From Jaapia argillacea MUCL 33604 (lineage: Eukaryota > Basidiomycota > Agaricomycetes > Jaapiales > Jaapiaceae), in the NCBI GenBank assembly GCA_000697665.1, contig KL197728.1:657788-721787 (forward strand): DNA of 64,000 nucleotides, written 5' to 3'. Made by a program: the position numbers and the translations under genes. Numbering within the stretch: the stretch's first letter is position 1; every line of letters begins with the position of its first letter. Below, piece by piece: positions 36,759 through 46,606 of the stretch. Under the pieces are notes generated by a model that was not told where the DNA came from, searched no databases, and worked only from the letters and a program-made list of their open reading frames with translations.

Positions 36759-37179
36759 AGGAAACGCAAGTCTCCGGGTAGAAGGACTTTTGACTCGTAA
36801 GCGTAGCCTAGACGTAGCGAGAGAGAGAGAGGGAAACGAGTGGGAGACAGCACTCTGTACTCGGTTTAACCGTGTACAGGTGTGAGGTATGGGGCTGCGA
36901 ATCAGGAGTTTTGAGCCAGAGGGTAGTGGTTGGCAGAGCTTCGAGAGCCAGGGAGCCAGATAGTCGTAGACGAGAGGAGTAAGATCAGATCGCAAGCGCG
37001 GAAGTAAATTCCACGTGCGTTAGAGTCCGGAAAGCTTATTCGACCGAGAGCTAATCTTATCGAGATCGAGTTTAAGCAGTAGGTTCAAGTGTTCGAAGGG
37101 AGGAATTCGCGTTCACGCAGAGAGATAGCAGTAAGCACGGGGGGATAATTCGACAGAGGCCCTTAAAGGTGGGCTGCAC
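36759..37179. other. 3' flank of K up to the assembly gap
   Basis: No gene recognised. The stretch includes an (AG)n run near 36820 and is interrupted by the gap that follows. Confidence 0.4.
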
Positions 37180-37638
37180 NNNNNNNNNNNNNNNNNNNNN
37201 NNNNNNNNNNNNNNNNNNNNNNNNNNNNNNNNNNNNNNNNNNNNNNNNNNNNNNNNNNNNNNNNNNNNNNNNNNNNNNNNNNNNNNNNNNNNNNNNNNNN
37301 NNNNNNNNNNNNNNNNNNNNNNNNNNNNNNNNNNNNNNNNNNNNNNNNNNNNNNNNNNNNNNNNNNNNNNNNNNNNNNNNNNNNNNNNNNNNNNNNNNNN
37401 NNNNNNNNNNNNNNNNNNNNNNNNNNNNNNNNNNNNNNNNNNNNNNNNNNNNNNNNNNNNNNNNNNNNNNNNNNNNNNNNNNNNNNNNNNNNNNNNNNNN
37501 NNNNNNNNNNNNNNNNNNNNNNNNNNNNNNNNNNNNNNNNNNNNNNNNNNNNNNNNNNNNNNNNNNNNNNNNNNNNNNNNNNNNNNNNNNNNNNNNNNNN
37601 NNNNNNNNNNNNNNNNNNNNNNNNNNNNNNNNNNNNNN
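37180..37638. other. Assembly gap (459 N)
   Basis: A run of 459 unknown bases. Frames that appear open through it are artefacts. The first exons of the plus-strand gene to the right may lie inside it. Confidence 0.99.
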
Positions 37639-37877
37639 CCCCAACGGATTCGGAACCCAACAATAAAGTTTCAACGAGATTCGAAGAGTGGAATGTGGAG
37701 GACAGCCGAGACATGCGATTTGTGTAGAAAGTAAAACGGGAGCGAAGAGAATGAAAGATAAGATAACTGAATTGAAGATCGTGAGGGATGGAGAGATAAG
37801 ATAAACCGAACCGAGTCCTCCGACGTGTAGGTGGTGCATCCGCGAGGGGCTACACATGGTTCGACGACAGTGTAGGC

Positions 37878-39239
37878 TTGTCTTCTTGTGACTTTTTCGA
37901 TTCAGGTAGTTTGTGTTCTAAGGCTAGATTCAATTGTGAGTGTATTGAAAACAGATTTGATTCTGATTTAAAAGTAAGAGTCTATCGTATTTCTACGTGT
38001 AGACTGCCCTCTCCTTCCACACCGAACAGTGCCGGTTGCAGTGAGATATTTCGGAATGCTTTAGACCTAACAGAAACACTAACATTTTTGCAGAATATCG
38101 CACCGTTCCACCGAAATATATAACGGCAGGAACTGGGAAAATCGTCGTCACATTGTATAGACCCGTCGCCGCCTTGTATCTATCCAAATCCGAATATATT
38201 CATCCACAGCCATCCAAGAGCCGGTCATCAAACGCGAAGCAAAAGCAGAGCCGTTACGCGACGTGAGTAGTTTTGGTTCTCTTTTTCGAACCCAATGCCC
38301 ATTACTTATCGATGTACAGGCACGGTCGGAGAAAGATCTCGACGACAACACCGAAACGAGCTCATTCCCTGACCGGCCTTGTGGAAATCTCCAGATTTAC
38401 CTTCAATTATTCACGCAGTTAGTCCATCCACTCCGCTACGTGGCTATTCCGCTCATAATTTTCCAATAGGTGTCCCGTACGAAGACGCCCCTCATCCTCC
38501 GAGGAAAGGGGTGAAATTGCGGAATCGTATGGACTCCGACTCTGCTGGTGAAGCCGACAGTGATGATGTCGAATATCTTGGGAAACGACGTATCCTCGAG
38601 AACATGAAGCGATCGCGACGCTCCAGTTCGCCTCTCCGGCGGACTCATCATCGGGTGCCCAGTGGTAGGAGGGTGGAGCGAGACGAACCCATCGCGGGGC
38701 CCAGCAACTCTGGTAACTGTATGTGTTTATGAATATATGTCTCGGATTTGTTACTGATATGCCCTCCTCATTCATGTTGCTGCTTCAGCCAAGAGGTCAC
38801 ACCTCCCATCCGTACGGTCCATCAAATCCGAGCACGTAACCACGAAGCTCTCGGGCCGCGCCATGGATTTAGCCAAGAAGCAAAACACTTCGCGCAGTGG
38901 CCCCTCCAATGAATGTTTGAAACTCATTGTATACCTCATTCCTTACCTCACGAACTGTTTGGCCTGATATTTATCATTCAGGAAGACCAAATTGCAGATG
39001 TCGTCAAGGAAGAAAAACGGCTTGCGTACGAGATGGGGGTTGTGGTATGTTCATGGTTTCACCCCAACTCGCCTTCAATCCTCACAGCTCCTTACTCGTA
39101 TCTAGGCCGGAAAAAAGGATGTTTTGGTATGTCGTTTACCCCGCTGATCGAGAGTTGTTGCTAACGTCGCGTCCGTCTTCCATCAGTTGGGGCTCCGAAA
39201 GAATGTCCAAGTAAGATTCGCCAAAGCCGACGGGGATAA
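37878..39239 (+). CDS. Basic, probably nuclear protein L of unknown function; 5' end unresolved
   Basis: The exon chain is supported by matching phases: a segment ending PSPSTPNSAGC, an intron with a CTAAC branch and TTTTTGCAG, then PKYITAGTGKIVVTLYRPVA and LYLSKSEYIHPQPSKSRSS, an intron (GTGAGT ... TACAG), HGRRKISTTTPKRAHSLTG, an intron (GTTAGT ... AATAG), then VPYEDAPHPPRKGVKLRNRM. An acidic patch (DSDSAGEADSDDVEYL) and a long basic stretch (KRSRRSSSPLRRTHHR) follow, then helical exons (EDQIADVVKEEKRLAYEMGV) ending LGLRKNVQVRFAKADGDKH. The composition suggests a nucleic-acid-binding or chromatin protein. No family recognised. The start codon is not identified and may lie upstream, even in the assembly gap. 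Confidence 0.5.
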
Positions 39240-39492
39240 ACACTGATATAGCTTGACCAGGCGATTGACGTGATTGAGATCGATTCAGACTGAAACTCCC
39301 GCCCAGCATCCCTTCGGACGCTGTGAAGGATAAATGTGTTCCACTATAAACCAAAGCTAATATGATGTATTGTTCATATTGTAGATATGGCACGGAGTCT
39401 TCAACGAAAACGCGAAATACAACGCGTTCCAGTTCATTCCAAGCCAATGGATAGCGCCTTCCTGTGCAATTCACTAAATAAAAGCTGTGCTG

Positions 39493-40291
39493 TCAATCGC
39501 TCATAGCAGCAAGGTAACTCTTCACAACAAGGCCGTATTAGCGCCAATCGCAAATGAACACGCAGAAAGTGTGAGATACTCACATCCCTATCCGCTAAGA
39601 ATTCTGCATACGTCAAAGCAACGGCAATCCAAAAACTTGGCTGAACACCGAGAACGAGAGCTTGGGACTCGTTAAGTGATAAAAGGGCGGTACTGGAATT
39701 AAGAGTGAACGTCGGAGTCTGGTCCAAATAAGTCAACAGTGGGGCCGTAGGGGGGAGCAACGGTATTGATGGAGGATTCGAGTAGCTGGAAACGGGGCTG
39801 GAGGTGGATGGAGCAGGTGGACCCGAATTTGGTGGCCTAATCAGTTGGTCGGCCGGGACTGGACACAAACTGAATGACGAGGACCAGCCCTGTGACGACT
39901 GTGAAGATCTGAGAGCTGACAGAGCACGAGAAAGGAGTGATTGTTGGGCCGGTTCGGGATTATGGGGCGTCAAAAGGAAATGCGACACTTGTGTTGAAGG
40001 TGGCTGAGGTTTTCGTTTCGGATGCGACTTTCTGGGACGTTGTTGTGAAGGCGAAATGTCGTCGAGTTTGGCGTGGATAGATTTTGGTGATGGCGGTTGG
40101 ACGACGACGGTTGGTGGAGGTGGAGTAGGAGGGTACGAATGGACAGTCGTTGTCATAGCATTATTCGAGCCTTCGGTCAGTGTAATATCGGTATCAACTG
40201 AGCTAGTTGATGAAGAGGATGGGGAGGAGGGAACAAATGGGAAAGACGGTGGACGTGCTCTCGGGATGTTGGTTCGACAAGCAAACGACAT
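39493..40291 (-). CDS. Ser/Pro-rich protein M, unknown function
   Basis: Starts at 40291 (MSFACRTNIPRARPPSFPFV). Two exons, with a roughly 65-nt intron (GTGAGT ... GAAG) near 39580. The first 150 residues are Ser/Pro-rich and probably disordered, with polyproline (YPPTPPPPTVVVQPPSP) that could bind SH3 or WW domains. The C-terminus is better ordered: ESQALVLGVQPSFWIAVALT, then YAEFLADRDSYLAAMSD, about 260 residues in all. No enzyme motif seen. The conserved-looking C-terminal helix is the likely functional part. Confidence 0.6.
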
Positions 40292-40976
40292 AGCCGCTTC
40301 AGCGAAGAACGGAGACCCCTTTGGAAGAGGCTGGAGAGCGATATGGACGTGGGGCGGAAACGCTGGGGAGCGAATGTGGATGTACCATCCTCGCTTAGGC
40401 CGGTGTATAGACCAGCAGACTGACGTTGTTGCGTTATCCTACGTCTTACGGTTCAATGGAGGGAACGGGAAAGATATCTGGAACGTACAAGGACTTGCTC
40501 AACAATCTCATCATCTGTCAGAAATCTTTCCTTTGATGAGGATGAGCCGGGATGGAAGAGAATATTACGGAGATGCTTACCTTGTACCATACAACTCTGT
40601 CCGACCCCTCTCGGTACACGTTCACTCTTAATCCTTCTGATATCACGTCGGAACTGGTGCTAAGTGTCAGTAAAACCCGTTGAAGGTTAGGGATCTCTCA
40701 CCTTTTCACGACATATCGCGACATATGTGCACCTGTAGCACCATGGTATGCAACGGGGAGCATGGTCGTAGTTGAACCAAGCAGATCAAGTCAAGCCCTG
40801 GTATTCAGATAGTGATAATTGCCACTTTCAATCCAGATATCTCTTGTGTGAGAACAGACAAGGGCAATACCCAGACCAAGATTCAATAAACGGGGAGATG
40901 GAGGCAGAGGTTGAAAGGACAAACGCCACGTGGGGATGGCCGGAATTTATGGCGTCGCGTTCTCGTCGCGTTTGCT
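40292..40976. other. Intergenic region between gene M and COQ8
   Basis: A divergent upstream region of about 680 bases. The plus-strand open frame running through 40056-40631 is antisense to gene M and not supported as coding. An in-frame ATG at 40911 could extend COQ8. Confidence 0.5.
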
Positions 40977-43576
40977 ATGCCTCCTGGTCCACTCTTCAAC
41001 TGGTTCTGCGTCTTGCACTCGGCAGTTGACGTTCTCGCGCATGCTGCTGAAATACGCGCCTCACAATTGTCACTGAAACATGTGCCTAGGGCTCTCGGGT
41101 CCTCACGCAGAACACCGCAGGTCGATGGACTTCAAGTTCCTCCTGCAGAACTTGAGAATGTATATGGGCGTGAGGAGTTGAGTATGGAGAGTAGTGTCAA
41201 CCTGGCAGGTGGAAGTGTTCTTCCAAACTCTCAATCTGCGTTTGCCTCCGACGGTCCAGCGTTGTCAGCAGACCGTCCCGGCGTTCGACTGGATGACTTG
41301 TCTTTGGCTGGTTTGCGGGACATTGAACCGGAAAGCCACGTCTCCTCGCCGTCGCGCATTGCAGTAGATCAAGCGGATACTCTATATGAACCCAACAACA
41401 ACCTGGGCGACAACGCTTCCCTCCCCCCCTCACCTCTGGTTCAGAGCACATCCTTTTCGGTGGAGTCCACAGTCGGTGGTGTCGAACTACCTTCATCTCC
41501 ATCTCTACCTGCTAGCGGAGCTGAGTCCGACTCCATAGAGGTGAGTGAACCTTCGCTGTGGCTCCCTCGTATCCTATGTTTTGTGTATCTGCGCCGGGCT
41601 TGAAACGGGCTACCTGATGTACGCGGCCGGCTGAGATTCCAAGAATATACATCAGTTCTCCGCTGGAAGCCGCTAACCGTTCCCTCGTCTTTTCATACAG
41701 ACCGAATTGGTGCAACCCACTAGAAAGCTTCAATCATCAAAAGTTCCTTCGTCTCGAATCGGTCGTTTGTTCCATTATGGAGGTATGTCGTCACCGTCCC
41801 CACAAGAAACTTTGTCCCTTCTTGTCTCATTTCACAAATTCAGGTCTCGCTGCATCTCTCGGGTACGGTGCTGCTTCCGAACTCGTTCGACGATCAACAA
41901 GTAGTACGGACCCTGCGAATGGAAAGTACTCCTCATCTTTAATGATGACGGAAGCCAATGTATCGAGGTTGGTATCCAAGTTATCGAGGATGAGAGGAGC
42001 GGCATTGAAATTGGGACAGTTCATGAGTATCCAAGGTCGGTATACTCCAACCCTGGCCCCACATGCTTCTCAAAAAACACTCCTAACCTCACTTCGTGTT
42101 TCTCAGACTCGCAACTCCTCCCTCCAGAAATAGACGAAATATTCCGTAGAGTCCAAGACAGTGCTCACTACATGCCAGATTGGCAAATGGAGGTACACGG
42201 TCTGGTACTTCTGTTTCACAGTTCTAAACCCTGATCATCAACCTGCTTTAGCAAGTCCTCAAAACATCCCTCGGATCAGACTGGTCACGACACTTTACGT
42301 CCTTCACAAGAACTCCGTTCGCTGCTGCTTCAATAGGACAGGTGCACACCGGGATTCTTTCTGCTTCCTCTTCACCCACGGGTCAAGAGGCACCTGTCGC
42401 CGTGAAGATCCAGTTCCCCTATATCAAAGAATCGATTGATAGTGATATTGGGTATGTGAAGATGCTCATCGGGACTATCGCAGGATGGGGTATGCCAAAG
42501 GGTTTGTTCTTAGATAAAACCATCAAAGTACGTCTCTATTGAAGCTTTGGTGTGCGGAGCCTAACTCGGTGTCAGGTTATGAAAGAAGAGCTTGCAGATG
42601 AATGTGATTATACTCGCGAAGCGTCGTACTTGAGCCGTTTCGGCAGTCCTTCGTATCTCGGAGCCGATCCGAATTTCAAGGTGCCCTGGGTATGGGAGGG
42701 AAGTACGGATCGTGTGTTGGTGATGGAGAAAGTGGACGGGGTGAGCGTTGGTGGTGCTTTGGTGGACCGCTTAACGCAGCAAGACAGGGATGACGTGAGC
42801 AACTGCCCCTAGAATCTAGTAGCGATTACTGATTGCTGACGATATCCGACAGATTGCGGCGAGGATCATCGAGTTGTGTTTAAAGGAGTTGTTTGTGTTC
42901 CGGGTCATGCAAACTGATCCAAACTGGACCAATTTCCTCTGGAATACCAAAACCCGCCAGGTATGTATGCGTGATGTTCGTCCGCACCGTGGCTAATCCT
43001 GTTTAACGCTCCAGGTTGAGCTGGTTGACTTCGGTGCCACACGGGAGTACTCGAAAGAATTCATCGATAACTGGCTGCGACTTCTACAAGCTGCGGCTGA
43101 AGAAGATAGGAACGCTTGTATCGAATGGAGTCTAAAACTTGGATATCTCACTGGGCAAGAACACGAGGTTGGTTCGCTTCCCTCTACGTTGCCGCTCGAG
43201 ACCAGATTCTGATCACCTCACACCCTAGTTGATGCTTGACACCCACGTCGCGTCGATGCAGCTGTTGGCAACGCCGTTCAAATCGACAACCCAACAGCCT
43301 TTCTTCTTTGGACGAGACTCACAATGGTCGGACATCACTGGCCAGATACGAGCACAGATTCCCATGATGCTCAAATATCGACTGACTCCACCTCCTCGAG
43401 AGACGTACAGTTTAAACCGGTGAGTCTTACAGCTCTGGTGTCTTGCACGTCGGCGTTGATGCTGGCTTCGAAGAAAATTAAGTGGTGCATTCTTGCTCGC
43501 GTCAAGACTTGGGGCGAAAGTGGACTGCAAGGTGATTTGGGATGGTGTTGTGAAGGACTACCAGTTTTCGTCGTAG
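40977..43576 (+). CDS. COQ8: COQ8/ABC1 (ADCK-type) atypical kinase, coenzyme Q biosynthesis
   Basis: About nine exons. The start at 40977 gives MPPGPLFNWFCVLHSAVDVL; an in-frame ATG at 40911 adds an Arg-rich extension that could improve mitochondrial targeting. A low-complexity linker follows. The diagnostic UbiB motifs are all present: KxGQ in MRGAALKLGQFMSIQ (about 41995), the Ala-rich loop in PFAAASIGQVHTG (about 42320), VAVKIQFP, the ExD motif in ECDYTREASYL, DPNWTNFLW (catalytic-loop Asn) and VDFGATREY (DFG). The gene ends with WDGVVKDYQFSS. COQ8 is a mitochondrial matrix ATPase that organises the CoQ-synthesising complex. Intact as read. Convergent with OPI3, 148 bases apart. Confidence 0.93.
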
Positions 43577-43724
43577 TTGATGCTCGCTCTGATGGTGGTG
43601 AGGAAAACCGAATGCTGGTATCCTGTCTACGACAACCTCTACGTGCACTCTACTGTATGACTCGTTCCAGAGCCTAGGGGTGGCGATCAACGTCATTAAG
43701 TCATGAAAGACATCAGCCTGAAGC

Positions 43725-44552
43725 TCAGAGTTCCTTCTTGGGAACCGAAGCCTTCGACTGGGCAGCGCGTTTCGAGTAAATCATGTCGGTGAATGGCCTA
43801 CGGGCAAGCATATAAGGTCGAGCGCGACTGACGTAAACATGGAGACATACCCTTCATAGCGGAGAGCAATCAAATACACAATGTACACGTACAAAGTGAT
43901 AAGCAAACCGGCCGGACGCTCATACCTGTGCACTTTGAATGACGCGTCGTTTCGGAAGAGAATACGTGAACACATACCATAAAGCTCCAGCAGCAAAGCA
44001 CATGGTGCTTCCGACGTACATGGGGTCTCTGAGGATATTGAATGGGAAGCCTTCAACTCTATGGTCCATGAGGATGCCAAAGTAATCTCCGAGGAATGTT
44101 CCAGTGACACCCAAGGCCCATGTCGAAGTCACCACAAAGGTCTGGCCCACCAGGAACAGACCGGCAGGTACAATAACATCAAAAGGTTGGGGGAGAAGTG
44201 GTACTCGCGGCTGGTCGCCTAACGCGGCCTGGTATCTGCATACAGTACATGTGTGAGGAGCGAGGAGGGAGGCGGCACAAGAGAACGCACAGATGGTCAC
44301 GAAGGATACCAAAGGAGAAGATGGATAGGGCTAAGAAATAGCAGCCATTATAGACATTTCCCCCAAATACTCGCGTGAGTGTCTTGTTGTGGTATTCTAG
44401 GATGCATGGTTAGCTGAAGTATCCGGATGAAGGTGTTTGAACATACCATTACGAGCGACGATATTCCAAGCAGTGGGATTAAAGGCAATGGCGAAGATGG
44501 AGAGCCATAGCGACTTTTGCGAGAAATCTATGATAGAGGAGATGGAGTCCAT
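43725..44552 (-). CDS. OPI3: Phospholipid methyltransferase, OPI3/PEMT-like
   Basis: Starts at 44552 (MDSISSIIDFSQKSLWLSIF) and ends RAAQSKASVPKKEL at 43725, over five short exons. Conserved blocks: FNPTAWNIVARN plus EYHNKTLTRVFGG, GTFLGDYFGILMD, the SAM-binding RVEGFPFNILRDPMYVGSTM, and YVYIVYLIALRYE. Hydrophobic segments fit a four-helix ER membrane protein. OPI3 carries out the last two methylations from phosphatidyl-monomethylethanolamine to phosphatidylcholine. Length (about 200 residues) and motifs match the family; no breaks seen. Confidence 0.92.
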
Positions 44553-44792
44553 TTTCGACGAGAGGCCAGCGAAGACAAGAGTCGAAAATGGAGAGGACAG
44601 AATATTTCTTGTTTACGTAATTTTGTGGCAATCCCTCCGCTCCGCCGCCACAATTATAACAACCTCGGGACACGATGGTCGATCTTGTCTTTCCCCACAC
44701 CATTTGCTTTGGGTACGTCAATCAGGTAGCCCTTGATGTTCGAAGCATGCTAACCCTCGCTTGACTGAGACAAGGTGTATCGTCGTTACGCA

Positions 44793-46223
44793 ATGAGCCA
44801 GTGGCAACCACTTTGGGATTCCCTTCCCGTTGATTTACGGCGGAAGGCTGGTCAATGTGCAAAGATCGTCTGGAGCGTCATTGGCAAAGTTTACATCAAC
44901 GAGTTGGATCATTGGTGGCACGAAGCCAACCTCTCGTACATCCCCTCCGTATCTCCGAGCGATCCTACCCCGCAGGCCCTCGTGCTCAACTGTATCGAAG
45001 GGGAACCTGATCAGCCTGTTCAGAAGGCTCACTACGTCGTGGATATCCTTCGGCGACGCGTCAAAGTCTGTTGGCCGGAGATCCGCTACGAACCCATTCC
45101 CGAGCAATGTCTTGAGATTGTAGACGAGCTCGAACAGTGGGTTCGCGGCATCCCTGCAAGGGCTGAAGCTGCTCGGAGAGATGTTGCAGCTCGGATGGAG
45201 GAGATTCGAAAGAAGGAGCTAGAGAGGAAATTGGAGGCCTTCGCCGCTTATGAGGAACGTTTGAAGACATCCACTGGCCTAAACCGTGCGCCCACTAGCC
45301 CTCCCCAGGGCTGCTGCCTTGTTTGTGGTGTCAAGCTCGAGCCTTGCAAGAGATGCGGAATTAACTCTTGCCCGAAGGAAGGGTGTAGAGGTGGAGGCGA
45401 CGATAACATCCGGAATTGCGCCATTCACACCACTCAGTTTTGTTGTGGGGCTTGCCGATCATCCGCTGACTGGCGAGACCGACATTTAGCGACTTGTCCC
45501 CATTGCACGCGCACTCTTTGCGTGGACGACCTAATTTGGTGTACTGGCGCCATCAACCAGTCTTCGCCATTACACGAGCCGAAGGTTCTATCATGCAAGA
45601 GCTGCGATGCTACGAACACCGTCGGGCGAGTTTGCGCCAATACTGGATGTCCCAAGAGAGGTCTCCGAGGATTCGCGGCGGAAGCGGAGACTTGTGAAAT
45701 TCGCACTTGCGTCGAGTGTGCGAACCACGGCATTGAATGTCCTCGCCACCCTGACACGGAATGGTGGTGTAATTCATGCTCCCATATGGGATCACCGATT
45801 TGCCCCACCTGTGGCGAGCGCAAGTGTCGGGAAGATATCTACTCTCAGTGCGATTGTGGCACAATCGACTCCTGTCGAACTTGTCGCTCCAGAGCGAGGT
45901 GGAACCCAGACGATTTCGCTTCTGATGAAGAAGAACCCGAATACAAGGATACCGTCGCCATTCGTACCTTCCGTCACATCGAGTGCCCCGGTTGCTATTG
46001 GGATGCACGAATGTGCAAAGGATGCATTAGCAAGGAGATGACGGATTGTGACAGATGCTGTGATTGGTACTGCCAGGAATGCATCGAATCCGTCACCTGC
46101 TTTGATTGTGGTGAGGTCAAGGGTTGTCGGGGTTGTATTGAGCAGGGTTGCCCGGAGTGCGACATGCCATCGTTGAGGGAGACCTGGGAGGAAGCCGCCA
46201 ATTATGACTACGACGACTATTGA
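44793..46223 (+). CDS. Large Cys-rich (zinc-cluster-like) protein P
   Basis: A single exon of 476 codons. The ATG at 44793 (MSQWQPLWDSLPVDLRRKAG) was chosen as the first ATG in frame. Residues 1-165 are helical with a charged coiled coil (AARRDVAARMEEIRKKELER). From about residue 170 on, Cys pairs are dense: CLVCGVKLEPCKRCG, CCGACRSS, CPHCTRTLC, CKSCDATN, CVECANHGIECPRHPD, CNSCSHMG, CPTCGERKC, CDCGTIDSCRTC, CPGCYWDARMCKGC, CDRCCDWYCQEC, CFDCGEVKGCRGC. This suggests six to eight treble-clef or RING/B-box-like zinc sites in series. The tail is acidic (YDYDDY). I do not recognise the family. A ubiquitin-ligase-like or RNA-binding scaffold is possible but unproven. Confidence 0.8.
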   Translation: MSQWQPLWDSLPVDLRRKAGQCAKIVWSVIGKVYINELDHWWHEANLSYIPSVSPSDPTPQALVLNCIEGEPDQPVQKAHYVVDILRRRVKVCWPEIRYEPIPEQCLEIVDELEQWVRGIPARAEAARRDVAARMEEIRKKELERKLEAFAAYEERLKTSTGLNRAPTSPPQGCCLVCGVKLEPCKRCGINSCPKEGCRGGGDDNIRNCAIHTTQFCCGACRSSADWRDRHLATCPHCTRTLCVDDLIWCTGAINQSSPLHEPKVLSCKSCDATNTVGRVCANTGCPKRGLRGFAAEAETCEIRTCVECANHGIECPRHPDTEWWCNSCSHMGSPICPTCGERKCREDIYSQCDCGTIDSCRTCRSRARWNPDDFASDEEEPEYKDTVAIRTFRHIECPGCYWDARMCKGCISKEMTDCDRCCDWYCQECIESVTCFDCGEVKGCRGCIEQGCPECDMPSLRETWEEAANYDYDDY

Positions 46224-46606
46224 ACCCCCTCGTTCTTTGATCTATGACTTAGGCAGGGCATGAGTTGGTCTTTTATGGTCTTTTGGTCATCTTCGACGGA
46301 CGCCTATAATAGCGCAGCATGTGTTTTGGCTTTCGCATGGACTCAATAGCGCCTACGGCTTTTCTTTGACCAAGTTCACTGTGTGCTGGTGATCTTGACC
46401 AATACTACTTTCTATCTCCCTCTGTTCCATCTGTACCCTGCTTGACAAGGGGGCGCGGTAGAAATGACATCTATGCCATCTTCGGCCATCGGGCTGTGGG
46501 AAGAGCCTGAGGCGCAATTACACCGCCGTCGTTGTCGTAGTATAATACCCATCTCCGCTCACGGACTCGGTGTGATGTCCCTTTGCGACGCGTATCTGTA
46601 TCTGTC
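46224..46606. other. Intergenic region before the GEF-kinase fusion
   Basis: About 380 bases, C/T-rich near 46410-46440, with no gene. Likely holds the terminator of gene P and the promoter of the fusion gene. Confidence 0.5.

Noticed and set aside
37072-37857. 261-codon minus-strand frame crossing the gap
   Set aside because: Most of it is N, so openness is an artefact.
39804-40631. Plus-strand open frames over gene M and its upstream region
   Set aside because: Antisense to the Ser/Pro-rich exon, whose composition makes the opposite strand open by chance.
45434-46008. Minus-strand frames of 129 and 132 codons
   Set aside because: Shadows of the Cys-rich exon of gene P; no coding features.
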